Source: Oscillospiraceae bacterium (lineage in GTDB: Bacteria > Bacillota > Clostridia > Oscillospirales > CAG-272). From it: DNA of 64,000 nt. Shown here piece after piece: positions 9,027 to 17,698 of the stretch. The stretch is taken from contig SVTP01000004.1 of the NCBI GenBank assembly GCA_015063725.1, forward strand, positions 1 to 64,000, read 5' to 3'. The translations under genes were made by a program, and so were the position numbers. The notes beneath the pieces were generated by a model. That model was not told the DNA's origin. It saw only the letters and a list, made by a program, of their open reading frames with translations, and ran no database searches. Every line of letters begins with the position of its first letter. The stretch's first letter is position 1.

Positions 9027-9035
9027 GTATTTGAT

Positions 9036-9803
9036 TTACCATTCTTCCAAAACGTATTCATCCGCATCCTCAGGGGGTAAAATCTCAATGGGCTCGCCAT
9101 AGCTGTGATAGGTAAATTCAGAAATTAAAATTTGGTTTGCATAACTTTCCGTCTTAATGACTTTACCTGCCGCATTAAATGAAAGTGTTGTACTATGTAT
9201 TTCCCCTTCCCTTTCGATTTCAAGAGTTATAGTATAAACATCCTCATAAAAGTAAATATCAGCTTTGGAGAGCATATCAAGCCCCTCTTGAGGGATATTA
9301 TTGCCTGCATTCTTGCGTATATCAATACCACTAAATACTTGCTCAAAAACCGCTTCTATACTGTCAGCAGAGAATTTCGTCTTCGCTCCATCCCCATGGC
9401 TTTGATAGCAAATACCGTCTACATAAGCAATGTAAATGACAGCTTCATCTGCTTGAAGACACATAGTAAATTCGTCATTATTAAACCGTATTGTTTGAGT
9501 ATTGACGACTTCTACACCGGTTTCAATTTCAGTACCTATAATAAAAAGAGAATAATCAAAGCTTTCAGCTGCAGCAAACTCTTCCATAATTTCCAAAACA
9601 GTTTTGCCGTTAATGGAGTCAACGAGAACGGGCTCGGAAGGTGTTGTCGGCTCGGGCGTGGTTACTTCAGGCGTGGTCTCCGCAGGTGTTGTAGCAGTAG
9701 GTGTCGTTTCTTGGGGCTGGGTGGGCTGTTTGTTGCACGATGCCAAGCAAATCATCACTGTTGCCAAGCAAAGCAAAACGGCAATTTTGAGTGTTTTTTT
9801 CAT
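9036..9803 (-). CDS. Lipoprotein without LRRs, third gene of the duplicated cluster
   Basis: The start is set at the ATG at 9803, which follows AGAAAGGAAAGAGCC; the ORF-track start adds 12 unsupported residues. The 255-residue product has a lipoprotein signal peptide with the lipobox LASC and Cys near residue 20, then a Thr/Pro-rich linker (TTPAETTPEVTTPEPTTP). The mature domain of about 190 residues reads as mixed alpha/beta with SFDYSLFIIGTEIETG and LTFEIEREGEIHSTTLSF-like strands. It resembles small Clostridia lipoproteins that measure or bind something outside, but I do not recognise a family. Signal peptide and linker are nearly identical to those of the two upstream LRR lipoproteins, whereas the mature domain is unrelated. 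It is probably read from the promoter at 12245-12273. Confidence 0.8.
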   Translation of the reverse strand: MKKTLKIAVLLCLATVMICLASCNKQPTQPQETTPTATTPAETTPEVTTPEPTTPSEPVLVDSINGKTVLEIMEEFAAAESFDYSLFIIGTEIETGVEVVNTQTIRFNNDEFTMCLQADEAVIYIAYVDGICYQSHGDGAKTKFSADSIEAVFEQVFSGIDIRKNAGNNIPQEGLDMLSKADIYFYEDVYTITLEIEREGEIHSTTLSFNAAGKVIKTESYANQILISEFTYHSYGEPIEILPPEDADEYVLEEW

Positions 9804-9826
9804 GGCTCTTTCCTTTCTGCGTTTTA

Positions 9827-9972
9827 TGCCCGCCGGCATTTCAATCTTGGTGGCAGACCTTAATTTCTTGCAATATGCGTTGCATTAGCACATAGTGCTC
9901 TGCTATATATTGGGGTTAACTGTTATTTAATTTAAGGGAACAACTCCATTGGAGCAAATAACCTCGGTGGCG
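9827..9972. repeat. 146-bp direct repeat, copy 1
   Basis: Bases 9827-9972 are identical to 10837-10982. The block covers the last 15 codons plus stop of the upstream LRR gene and the intergenic DNA up to the next signal-peptide region. It contains a small hairpin (GAGCACTATGTGCT-like) and no convincing promoter. Confidence 0.95.
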
Positions 9973-10814
9973 GGAACTTGTAAATTCCAATTATCTCCAA
10001 ACGTCATAGCATTCCACTGTTCAACCGTACCTTCAAAGGTGATAGTTGTTAAGCTGGTGCAAGAGAAAAACGCACCTACTCCGATACTGGTGACACTATC
10101 AGGAATTGTTATGCTTGTCATAGAATAACACATAGCAAACGCTTGCTTACCAATACTCGTGACACTATTAGGAATGATAACACTTTCAAGCTTCTCACAA
10201 CCCGCAAATACACTATCGTCAATTTTTGTAATACTATCGGGAATCGTGACAGTCGTAAGATTTAAGCAAAATTCGAATACACCGTAACGAATTTCTGTAA
10301 CGCTATTGGGAATGGTAATGCTTGTCACATTCTCACAGCGATGAAATGCGCCGGCATCAATTATTTGAACACCGTCCGGAATCGTGATGCTTGTAAGACC
10401 GTAGCAAGCATTGAATGCAGCGTCGCCGATATACAGAATCGTATTGGGTAACGTGATACTCGTCATCTGCTTACATTCGCTAAATGCCTCCGCGTTAAAT
10501 GCCCCATTAGCGATACCGATAACTTTATATCCGTCAATTTCCGGCGGAATGCATATATCTGTATCTTCCCAAGTACTAACACCTACAATAAAACAATTTC
10601 CGTCTCCGATTGAGGGATGTGTCGCATATTCCAAACCGGTTGAATACTTTACTTCTTCTTCGGGCAATTTGCCATCGGGCGTGGTCTCTGCAGGTGTTGT
10701 AGTGGCAGGTGTCGTTTCTTGAGGGGTGGCAGGCTGTTTGTTGCACGATGCCAAGCAAATTGTCACCATCGCCGCCAGGCAAAGTAAAATGGCAATTTTG
10801 AGTGTTTTTTTCAT
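9927..10814 (-). CDS. BspA-type leucine-rich-repeat lipoprotein (short)
   Basis: The 295-residue product has a signal peptide with lipobox LASC (Cys near residue 23), a Thr/Pro-rich linker and then a BspA/TpLRR (LRR_5) domain. Repeats of about 23 residues carry the consensus SITIPDSVTSIGxxAFxxC and run from about residue 95 to 270. The end is FEGTVEQWNAMTFGDNW followed by ICSNGVVPLN, a common capping segment of this family. Such proteins are displayed on the cell surface and often bind host or matrix proteins; the ligand is unknown. ATG 10814 follows AGAAAGGAAAGAGCC. It is the second gene of a tandem family. Confidence 0.9.
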   Translation of the reverse strand: MKKTLKIAILLCLAAMVTICLASCNKQPATPQETTPATTTPAETTPDGKLPEEEVKYSTGLEYATHPSIGDGNCFIVGVSTWEDTDICIPPEIDGYKVIGIANGAFNAEAFSECKQMTSITLPNTILYIGDAAFNACYGLTSITIPDGVQIIDAGAFHRCENVTSITIPNSVTEIRYGVFEFCLNLTTVTIPDSITKIDDSVFAGCEKLESVIIPNSVTSIGKQAFAMCYSMTSITIPDSVTSIGVGAFFSCTSLTTITFEGTVEQWNAMTFGDNWNLQVPATEVICSNGVVPLN

Positions 10815-10836
10815 GGCTCTTTCCTTTCTGCGTTTG

Positions 10837-10982
10837 TGCCCGCCGGCATTTCAATCTTGGTGGCAGACCTTAATTTCTTGCAATATGCGTTGCATTAGCA
10901 CATAGTGCTCTGCTATATATTGGGGTTAACTGTTATTTAATTTAAGGGAACAACTCCATTGGAGCAAATAACCTCGGTGGCG
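10837..10982. repeat. 146-bp direct repeat, copy 2
   Basis: Identical to 9827-9972 at an offset of 1010 bp. It includes the C-terminal codons of the long LRR lipoprotein and the intergenic DNA upstream of the short one. A shorter remnant (TTTGTGCCCGCCGGCATTT) also lies before the first gene at about 12214-12237. Confidence 0.95.
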
Positions 10983-12199
10983 AGAATATTACAATTCCAC
11001 TCATGTTCGAATGTCATCGCTTTCCACTGTTCAACTGTGCCTTCAAAGGTGATAGTTGCCAAGCTGGTGCAATTTCCTAATGCATAGTGACTAAGCTCCG
11101 TAACGTTCTGGGGGATGGTAATGCTTTGGAGACTGTTGCAGCCATTGAATGCATAGGCATCAATGCTCGTTACGCTATCGGGAATGGTGACACTTGTCAG
11201 CTTCTTACAGTTGCCGAACACATTGGAATTGATTTTTGTAATCCCTTCGGGAATCGTAAAGCTTGTAAGACTCAAGCATAACTCAAATGCACTGTGTCCA
11301 ATTTCTGTAACACTGTTTGGAATAGTAATGCTTTCAAGACTGCTGCAACCGGAGAATGCAGAACCACCGATGCTCGTTACGCTATCGGGAATGGTGACAC
11401 TTATCAGACTTTCACAACGCCCAAATGCATCCCCCTCGATAACTGCAACGCCATTGGGAATGTTGATGCTCGTCAAGCTACTACAACTCCAGAATGCCCT
11501 CTCACCGATGCTCGTTACACCATTGGGGATGGTAACGTTTTTCAGGCTCTCACAGTCGGTAAACACTCTTGAATCAATTCTTGTAAGACCATTGGGAAGC
11601 GTGACACTCGTAAGGCTTTCACAATCATCAAATGCATTTGCGCGAACTTCTGTAACGCTGTTAGGAATGGTAACACTGATCAAGCTCTCACAGTAACAAA
11701 ACGCACCTTCATCAATAATTGTAACACTGTTGGGAATTGTGACGCTCGTGAGGCCACGACAAGCTTGGAATGTGTGTGCGGCAATCACCGTAAGCGAGTT
11801 TGGCAACGTGATGCTTTTCAGGTTATTGCATTCGTCAAATGCATACTCACCAATTGATGTAATCGTATTTGGCAAGGTAATACTTATCATATCACTACAT
11901 CCGCCGAAAGCTTCCTCGCCAATGCTAACAACTCTATAATCGTCAATTTGCGGGGGGACATGCACGTCTAAATCTGTGCACGTGCCAATGCCGACGATGG
12001 TGCAGGTTCCGTCACCGTTTTTGATATATTCAAATCCGCTTGAATATGGACCTGTGTATTCCGACGCGCTCCCTTCGGGGGTGGTCACGTTCGGCGTTGT
12101 TCCTTTGTTTTCAACGGGCGGTTGATTGCAGGATGCCAAGCAAATTGTCACGATTGCCGACAGGCAAAGTAAAACGGCAATTTTGAGTGTTTTTTTCAT
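10937..12199 (-). CDS. BspA-type leucine-rich-repeat lipoprotein (long)
   Basis: The 420-residue product has the same signal peptide and lipobox LASC as its two downstream neighbours and a short linker. It carries about twelve LRR_5/BspA repeats, read as SVTIPNSVTxIGxxAFxxC with alternating SLTS and SLIS turns. It ends in the same FEGTVEQWKAMTF plus SNGVVPLN cap as the shorter paralogue. It is predicted to be a lipid-anchored surface protein. ATG 12199 follows AGAAAGGAAAGAGCT. It is the first gene after a strong promoter, and the only gene of the three with a recognisable promoter directly upstream. Confidence 0.92.
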   Translation of the reverse strand: MKKTLKIAVLLCLSAIVTICLASCNQPPVENKGTTPNVTTPEGSASEYTGPYSSGFEYIKNGDGTCTIVGIGTCTDLDVHVPPQIDDYRVVSIGEEAFGGCSDMISITLPNTITSIGEYAFDECNNLKSITLPNSLTVIAAHTFQACRGLTSVTIPNSVTIIDEGAFCYCESLISVTIPNSVTEVRANAFDDCESLTSVTLPNGLTRIDSRVFTDCESLKNVTIPNGVTSIGERAFWSCSSLTSINIPNGVAVIEGDAFGRCESLISVTIPDSVTSIGGSAFSGCSSLESITIPNSVTEIGHSAFELCLSLTSFTIPEGITKINSNVFGNCKKLTSVTIPDSVTSIDAYAFNGCNSLQSITIPQNVTELSHYALGNCTSLATITFEGTVEQWKAMTFEHEWNCNILATEVICSNGVVPLN

Positions 12200-12244
12200 A
12201 GCTCTTTCCTTTCTGCGTTTGTGCCCGCCGGCATTTGTAAGACC

Positions 12245-12273
12245 ATTATAGCACTTTTAAAAGAGTTTGTCAA
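12245..12273 (-). promoter_or_regulatory. Sigma-A promoter of the lipoprotein cluster
   Basis: On the minus strand TTGACA (12268-12273) and TATAAT (12245-12250) are 17 bp apart, a consensus match. The duplicated intergenic DNA downstream lacks these boxes, so the three genes are probably one operon. Confidence 0.9.
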
Positions 12274-12292
12274 CCATCCGCGCTTGCCAACA

Positions 12293-12336
12293 AAAAAGAG
12301 ACGAAGAACACTCTCGCATTCTTCGTCTCTTTTCTC
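12293..12336 (-). terminator. Strong terminator after the candidate ncRNA
   Basis: AAAAGAGACGAAGAA and its complement TTCTTCGTCTCTTTT are 15-bp arms with a 10-nt loop. On the minus strand they are followed by a T-rich tract. Confidence 0.9.
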
Positions 12337-12343
12337 TTAAAAA

Positions 12344-12551
12344 CCCCGCCGAGCCGTGTGGTCGGGCAGTCGGAACCCTGTAGTTCAGGGCGGTGTCCGC
12401 GGGATGGCTTTACTGCTCCCAACGTCCGTTATGCGGTCGAGACAAGTCAATCGATACACGCACACGGGAGGTCTGCAAACCACCATCTGCCTTAGACTCC
12501 TTTAATCGTTTGTAGGTTCACAAATCACCGAACCATCACGCACTAAGCAGG
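12344..12551 (-). ncRNA. Candidate structured RNA, 6S-RNA-like rod
   Basis: About 208 noncoding bases lie between the DUF1292 stop codon and a strong minus-strand terminator. On the minus strand the ends pair: CCTGC with GCGGG, GTG with CAC, and TGGTTCGG with CCGACCA (one bulged T). The middle forms an apical stem (GATGG/CCATC, CTCCC/GGGAG, TGCG/CGCA, TCGA/TCGA). Between them is an open region whose 3' strand holds a CCCTG/CAGGG hairpin. A closing stem, a central bubble with a 3' side hairpin and an apical stem are the layout of 6S RNA (ssrS). A TATAAC box precedes the 5' end but without a -35, so it could also be processed from the DUF1292 transcript. It does not look like tmRNA, RNase P or SRP RNA. 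Confidence 0.55.
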
Positions 12552-12565
12552 TTATAAACTCTTTT

Positions 12566-12865
12566 TTAGTTGCCGTCGTAGTCGATCTCTTCGGAGAACA
12601 TATCGTCAAATACGTCGGCTACGTTGTCGAATTCGTCATCATCGTCAACGCTGACAAGGGTATCCTCGCCGTCCTCGTCCTTTTCCAGACGGAGAACGAC
12701 GTACTCGCAAAAGCCGCCGTCATCCTGTGCCTTGTCGGCTGCCTCTGCGGGGATCATTGCGAAGTAAACCTTTTCGTTCAGGGTAATCTCACCGATCTTT
12801 TCAAATTCGATCTCGCTGCCGTCTTCATCAACCAGCGTAAAAAATTCGCGTTCGTTTTCGTTCAT
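12566..12865 (-). CDS. DUF1292 (YrzB-like) acidic protein
   Basis: Three in-frame ATGs are possible. The one at 12865 (MNENEREFF) has AGAGGA at a suitable distance, giving 99 residues. The sequence carries the DUF1292 pattern TLVDEDGSEIEFEKIGE, then YFAMIPAE and YVVLRLEKDEDGEDTLVSVDDDDEFD, and ends very acidic. Members are small cytoplasmic proteins of unknown function. It has its own promoter, and the candidate 6S-like RNA follows directly. Confidence 0.88.
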   Translation of the reverse strand: MNENEREFFTLVDEDGSEIEFEKIGEITLNEKVYFAMIPAEAADKAQDDGGFCEYVVLRLEKDEDGEDTLVSVDDDDEFDNVADVFDDMFSEEIDYDGN

Positions 12866-12903
12866 TGTCATATCCTCTTTTTTCAATAATAGTATGTGTC
12901 ATT

Positions 12904-12932
12904 ATTGTACACGAAATTCGCGCACTTGTCAA
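12904..12932 (-). promoter_or_regulatory. Sigma-A promoter of the DUF1292 gene
   Basis: On the minus strand TTGACA (12927-12932) and TACAAT (12904-12909) are 17 bp apart, just beyond the hemW stop codon. Confidence 0.85.
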
Positions 12933-12940
12933 GTGGTTTT

Positions 12941-14077
12941 TTATTTTTGCGGTGCAAAATCCAAAATCTCGGACAAGATCGCGTTGCTGACAAGCATGCC
13001 CTCCTGTGTCAGATAATATCTACCGTCCTCACACCGCACAAGCCCCGACTTGACAAACGGCGCGAGCTTTTTGCCGTATGTCTCCTCAAACGAGATGCCA
13101 AAGCGGCTCTCAAAAAGGGATCCGTCAACACCCTCGCACAAGCGGAAGCGGAGCATGACGTACTCGCCCATACGCTCGGCTTTGTCAGGAACGGTCTTTT
13201 CCTCGGTGATGTCGCTGCCGCGGATGTATTCCTCAATGTCGCGCGAGTTGCCAAAGCGCGCACCGCCAAAATCAGAGTGTGCCGCCACGCCAAAGCCGAG
13301 ATATTCGTCACAGTTCCAATATTTGAGGTTGTGGCGCGACTCGTACCCGGGGCGGGCAAAATTGCTGATCTCGTATTGCGCGTATCCGTTCTCTCTGAGG
13401 AAGTCAATGCCCTCAAGATACATTTGCCGCGTGGCTTCCTCGTCGGGAAGTCGGAGCGTATCGATCCTGCGAGCAAAGGGGGTGCCTTCTTCAATGATAA
13501 GGTCGTAGGATGAGATATGCTCGGGGGAGAGTGCCAGAACCTTTTGCAAGGTCTCGCGGCGGCTCTCGGGGGTTTGGAACGGGATGCCCGACATCACGTC
13601 CACACTGATGTTATCAAATCCTGCCGCACGTGCATCTGCAAAGCAGGCGGCGAAAATGTCGAAGTTGTGCAATCGTCCCAGCGCCTTGAGTTCCTTTTCG
13701 TGGGCGCTCTGCAAGCCGATGCTCAAACGGTTGATGCCTGCCGCACGCATGCGCGCAAACAGCTCTCGCTCCCCTGTGACGGGGTTGCACTCGGCGGTGA
13801 TTTCGGCATTGGGGGAAACGTTGTAGTTTTGAAAGATCTCCCCTACCACCTTTTTGAGAAGGTATGCAGGGAGTGTGGTGGGCGTTCCGCCACCGAGAAA
13901 AACGGTGTCGACCACGTACTCTCGGCAAAGCGGTGCGTGTTTTTGCAAATCGCGGCAAAGCGCGTTTGCGTATTCCACCATTCGATCCTCATCCTGTCGC
14001 GGAAAGGAGCAAAAGTCGCAGTAGAGACATTTGCTGCGGCAAAAAGGAATATGCACGTAAAGTCCAAGTGTTTTCAT
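12941..14077 (-). CDS. hemW: HemW-type radical SAM protein
   Basis: The 378-residue protein starts LGLYVHIPFCRSKCLYCDFC, holding the CxxxCxxC cluster-binding motif of radical SAM enzymes with the extra C typical of HemW. It continues with VFLGGGTPTTLP and the NRLSIGLQS and ISSYDLIIEEGTPF segments, and ends in a HemN C-terminal domain. HemW was long called oxygen-independent coproporphyrinogen III oxidase, but family members bind haem and are thought to act as haem chaperones. ATG 14077 follows GGAGGTAACCGAT. It lies 5 bp after the SbcC-like gene and is probably the last gene of that operon. Confidence 0.92.
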   Translation of the reverse strand: MKTLGLYVHIPFCRSKCLYCDFCSFPRQDEDRMVEYANALCRDLQKHAPLCREYVVDTVFLGGGTPTTLPAYLLKKVVGEIFQNYNVSPNAEITAECNPVTGERELFARMRAAGINRLSIGLQSAHEKELKALGRLHNFDIFAACFADARAAGFDNISVDVMSGIPFQTPESRRETLQKVLALSPEHISSYDLIIEEGTPFARRIDTLRLPDEEATRQMYLEGIDFLRENGYAQYEISNFARPGYESRHNLKYWNCDEYLGFGVAAHSDFGGARFGNSRDIEEYIRGSDITEEKTVPDKAERMGEYVMLRFRLCEGVDGSLFESRFGISFEETYGKKLAPFVKSGLVRCEDGRYYLTQEGMLVSNAILSEILDFAPQK

Positions 14078-14082
14078 ATCGG

Positions 14083-16608
14083 TTACCTCCGTTCTGCGTG
14101 GCAGACCAGGTAAAGGATCTGGTATTTCTTTGCAAGTGCCACAAGCAACCTCTTGGCGGCTTCCAGACGTCTCTCATCAAGATTGACAAAGGGATCGTCC
14201 AGAATGATGGGGGGCGCCTCTCCCTCGGCATAGAGCGCCTCGGCAAGAGACAGGCGAACACAGAACTGCACCGCATCGCGCCAACCCTGACTCAGGGACT
14301 CGGGATGCTGTGTTTTGCCGCCCTCGCGGAGCTTGACCTTAAACGAGGTATCCATCACCGATTCGGGCGCGTTTCCGTCCATCAGGGTTTTGAGCAACGA
14401 GGAAAAGCTCGTTTGCATATCGGCAAGATAGCGCGTGGAAAGCCCCGATTTCGCCTCCTCCAAAAGCTGTACGGTATTGGCAATGGTTGCACTGTTGGCA
14501 TTCGCCAAAGATAGTTCTTCCTCCAGTGCACGCAAAGTTGCTTCGACCTCGGGCAGGCGTTCGGCATCGGTAGCCAGGCGACCGATGTGGCTCCTCAGTT
14601 CTGCCTGACGGCTCTGCAGCTCGGTCAGCTCCCTTTGCAGCTCGCGCTCACGGGACGCCAAAGCATCCACGTCGGGAAGCGGAGCGTTTTCCGCCTCAGG
14701 AGTTGCCGCAAGCTTCTTTTCGGCAACAAAGCGAGAAAGTTCCTCCCGCAATTCGGGGATCCGACGAGAAAGACGGCGGTATTCGGTCTCCCACTCCTGC
14801 ACGCGGTCAAGACACTCCGAGGGCTTCATCTGCCCGTCGGGATCAAAGTGGCGCAAAAAGGGTGTGAGCTCTGCCTGCAGGCGTTTTTGCTCGGCAAGCG
14901 CTGCCTCGCGGCGGCGTGTGCGTTGCTCGACCTCGGCGGCGGCGCGCCTGATGTGAGAAACGTCGCGGCGCAATGCTTCAATTTCGTCGCGGTAATCGTT
15001 CTTGGGGGACAGGATGATGCCCCACATGCGGAATTTTTCTTGTATTTTCTGCAAGAGCTGTTGCTTTTGTGCACGCAACGCCTGCAGGGCTTTTTCCTTC
15101 TTCTCTTCCTCTGCCATCTCCTCGCGCCATTGACGAGAAAGGATGGAAAGCTCGGTCAGGCGGTCGCGCAAGTCTCCCTCAGGAGAAACACCGTAGCGCG
15201 AAAGCAGATCGCGTGCGGCAATCTCGGCGGGGCTTGCAGAGGGATCGGTAATCTCTTTCTTGTCTTTCTTCAAAAACAGGATCAGGGAAACAATGGCAAG
15301 TACACCTGCAAGAGCAAACAGAACGGGCGCGAAGAAGCCCGCAACTGCGACAAGCACGGCAAGCACCAAGCAAAGAATGGCGGGGGTGCGTTTGCCACTT
15401 CCCTTTTGCTCCTTTTTGGCACTGCGTGCCGACTCCTCGGCAGCAAGAGCATTCAGGATGCCTTTGATCTCCCCGTCGGTTGGCGGCGTTTTGTGCGCAA
15501 AGCGACGCGCCGCAGCACTCTCGCCGGGGGTACTCAAGCCCGCCTCGCGATGAGCGATATTTTGCAGCTCGAGGTTTGCAGAAAGCATTGCTTCAAAGTC
15601 CTCGCGGCTCGGCAGTTTCCCTGCAAAATCGGGCTTTAGAATTTCGTATCGTTCGGTCTGCACCGAAGCGGATGTGATTTCATTAACACGTGCGCGCGCC
15701 TCGCGGATGCTCTCCAAAAGGCGGCGTTTTGCATCCATTTCTTCGGGGGTGGGATGCTTCCCTTTCATGCGCGTATCCAAGGAGCGTGCGGCATTTTCGG
15801 TGTTGGAAAGCTCTCTTTGCATCCTCTCCTTTTGCGCGGTCAGAGCAGCTCGCTCACGCGCAGAGTCTGCGCGGCGAAGAGTGGCACGCACGCCTTCGAT
15901 GGATGCCGTCATCTCTTTTGCGCGTTCTCCAAGAGCAGATAGCTCGCTCTCCTTTTGATGCATCGTTTCCTCGGTGCGAGAGAGCTGCTCGATTTGTGCG
16001 CGCGCATTTGCGATCTCGCGCTCGATGTCGGCAATGCGACCTCTCTCACCTGTCATTTTGTAATATTTTCTGCGCTTGTCAAGCGCAGCCATAGCATCAT
16101 CAAAGCTACCGATGTCATCGACGTCGTCGAGAAGATCACCAAGCTTTGCGGTGATACTGTTGTTATCTCCTTTGGCAATGACCGCGTGCTGCGACAAATA
16201 AACCGTACGAGAGAAGCCGTCGGCATCGATGCCGAACAGCTCCTCGCCGATACGCGAGGAATAGCGGTTGCTCTCGCGATTGGTGGCAAGGTCATAAAGG
16301 GCAAAGCTATCCCCGCTCTCCTTTGCGCCAAAAAAGCGCTCGATGCGGTATTTGCCCGTTTTGGTGGAAAACTCAAGGCTTCCCCCATACGCGCCGCCCT
16401 GCCACGGCATATATTTTTTGCGTTCGTTTTCGTCAAGAGATTGCTTGCTGCTGGCAGGCATGCCGTAAAGCATCGCCTTGACAAAAGCGGCAAGGGTGCT
16501 TTTGCCCCAGCCGTTTTCCTGCAAGAGGACGTTCAGTCCCCCATCAAAGGAATAATCAAAGCCTTGCAGCTTTCCAAAATTCTCGACGTGTAATCTGATC
16601 AGTTTCAT
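14083..16608 (-). CDS. SbcC/YhaN-like ATPase with transmembrane hairpin
   Basis: The 841-residue protein has an N-terminal Walker A (ENGWGKSTL, near residue 34), long heptad-rich coiled coils, and C-terminal signature and Walker B motifs (SLSQGWRDAVQF and PPIILDDPFVNLDE). This is the split-ATPase plan of SbcC/Rad50. Near the coiled-coil apex there is no CxxC zinc hook. Two hydrophobic helices sit there instead (AILCLVLAVLVAVAGFFA and ALAGVLAIVSLILFL, about residues 405-450). This matches the shorter YhaN-like branch rather than canonical SbcC. With the nuclease gene, which overlaps its start by 4 bp, it should form a DNA end-processing complex, apparently membrane-tethered. ATG 16608 follows GGAGGAGC. 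Confidence 0.88.
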   Translation of the reverse strand: MKLIRLHVENFGKLQGFDYSFDGGLNVLLQENGWGKSTLAAFVKAMLYGMPASSKQSLDENERKKYMPWQGGAYGGSLEFSTKTGKYRIERFFGAKESGDSFALYDLATNRESNRYSSRIGEELFGIDADGFSRTVYLSQHAVIAKGDNNSITAKLGDLLDDVDDIGSFDDAMAALDKRRKYYKMTGERGRIADIEREIANARAQIEQLSRTEETMHQKESELSALGERAKEMTASIEGVRATLRRADSARERAALTAQKERMQRELSNTENAARSLDTRMKGKHPTPEEMDAKRRLLESIREARARVNEITSASVQTERYEILKPDFAGKLPSREDFEAMLSANLELQNIAHREAGLSTPGESAAARRFAHKTPPTDGEIKGILNALAAEESARSAKKEQKGSGKRTPAILCLVLAVLVAVAGFFAPVLFALAGVLAIVSLILFLKKDKKEITDPSASPAEIAARDLLSRYGVSPEGDLRDRLTELSILSRQWREEMAEEEKKEKALQALRAQKQQLLQKIQEKFRMWGIILSPKNDYRDEIEALRRDVSHIRRAAAEVEQRTRRREAALAEQKRLQAELTPFLRHFDPDGQMKPSECLDRVQEWETEYRRLSRRIPELREELSRFVAEKKLAATPEAENAPLPDVDALASRERELQRELTELQSRQAELRSHIGRLATDAERLPEVEATLRALEEELSLANANSATIANTVQLLEEAKSGLSTRYLADMQTSFSSLLKTLMDGNAPESVMDTSFKVKLREGGKTQHPESLSQGWRDAVQFCVRLSLAEALYAEGEAPPIILDDPFVNLDERRLEAAKRLLVALAKKYQILYLVCHAERR

Positions 16609-17669
16609 AAGCCAAGCTCCTCCCCCGACAAAGCGCGGAAGCCGCAGGCAATGACGCGCTCCTTTTCGCTCTCGGAAAGCGTAGATGCCATTACGCGGCG
16701 CACGAATTCACCCTTGAGTGAAATATCATGGGCGTAATCCTCGGCGTTGATGGAAAGACGGGTTTCATCCTTGACCTTTGCAAAATAGAATTTTTGCGAC
16801 AGGATGCTGCGCAAATGTGTCAGGTCCAATGTCGCCTCGGCGGGAACAGTTCCCACAAGGACGACCTTGACCATATCCTTTTGCGCGATGCCTGCGACAG
16901 AGGTAAGCAATTTCTCTTCGAGGTCAAGCGCAGACGAAAAGTCCGTAATGTCGCACTCCACGGTATGGAGCGTGCGCGCGGCAAACGGAATGAACTTGTG
17001 CGAGACACTCTTCCCCTCAATGTTGAGAAGAACATAGCCCTTAATGCCGCATTCGTCAAAGCCGCGCCCCTCAAGGCAACCGCAGTAGCACGCCATGCCA
17101 CGCGCATCCAAAGAAATGGTGCGATACTCGTGAATGTGACCGAGCGCCGCATAGTCTATCCCCTTCTTTTTAAAGCGACCGAGGTGGATGATATCCTCGC
17201 CTATAACACCTGCACTGCGGCGTTCCTGCCCATGCAAAAGCAGAATGTTGACGTCCTCGGGGTTTAAAGAAAGCGTATCGGCATCGGGTACCGAGGCGCC
17301 CGTAATAGCGACGTTCCCACGACGGTAGGTGGACCACACCTTGCCAAAGGTGTAAAGGTTGGCAGGCAGCTGCGCCGAAGCGGTAAGCGCACTCCCTTTA
17401 TCGTGGTTGCCAGACAGATAGTAAAAGTCGATCATCGGGTGGGATGCGATGAGGTCAAGCACGTAATTTTCAGTGCTTTTGGTGACTCTCGCACCGTCAA
17501 ACAGGTCGCCTGCAATCAAAATTGCTTCAACGCCCTCCTCGGCAGCCACACGTACCATATTTGCAAAGGTGGAGCGAATTTCCAGCTTGCGCTCCCTTGC
17601 CTTGTCGGCACTCAAATTCGTCTCCATCGGGGAATCCAAATGGATGTCGGCACAGTGTATCAGTTTCAA
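16605..17669 (-). CDS. SbcD/YhaO-like metallophosphoesterase nuclease
   Basis: The 354-residue protein has Mre11/SbcD nuclease motifs: ADIHLDSP (about 7), GDLFDG (about 57), SGNHDKGS (about 91), LLHGQE, and GHIHEYR (about 186). It is predicted to be the endo/exonuclease partner of the neighbouring SbcC-like ATPase. The start codon is TTG at 17669, supported by AAAGGAGG eight bases upstream and by the conserved MKLIHCADIHLDS start. The two genes overlap at ATGA, indicating translational coupling. The dispersed repeat copy B sits immediately upstream. Confidence 0.9.
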   Translation of the reverse strand: MKLIHCADIHLDSPMETNLSADKARERKLEIRSTFANMVRVAAEEGVEAILIAGDLFDGARVTKSTENYVLDLIASHPMIDFYYLSGNHDKGSALTASAQLPANLYTFGKVWSTYRRGNVAITGASVPDADTLSLNPEDVNILLLHGQERRSAGVIGEDIIHLGRFKKKGIDYAALGHIHEYRTISLDARGMACYCGCLEGRGFDECGIKGYVLLNIEGKSVSHKFIPFAARTLHTVECDITDFSSALDLEEKLLTSVAGIAQKDMVKVVLVGTVPAEATLDLTHLRSILSQKFYFAKVKDETRLSINAEDYAHDISLKGEFVRRVMASTLSESEKERVIACGFRALSGEELGL

Positions 17670-17698
17670 AATTCGTTCCTCCTTTCGTGGGAGTGATT

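Noticed and set aside
9036-12199. Phage or plasmid origin of the lipoprotein cluster
   Set aside because: Promoter, ribosome sites and codon use match neighbours; no integrase or phage gene is near, so tandem duplication explains it.
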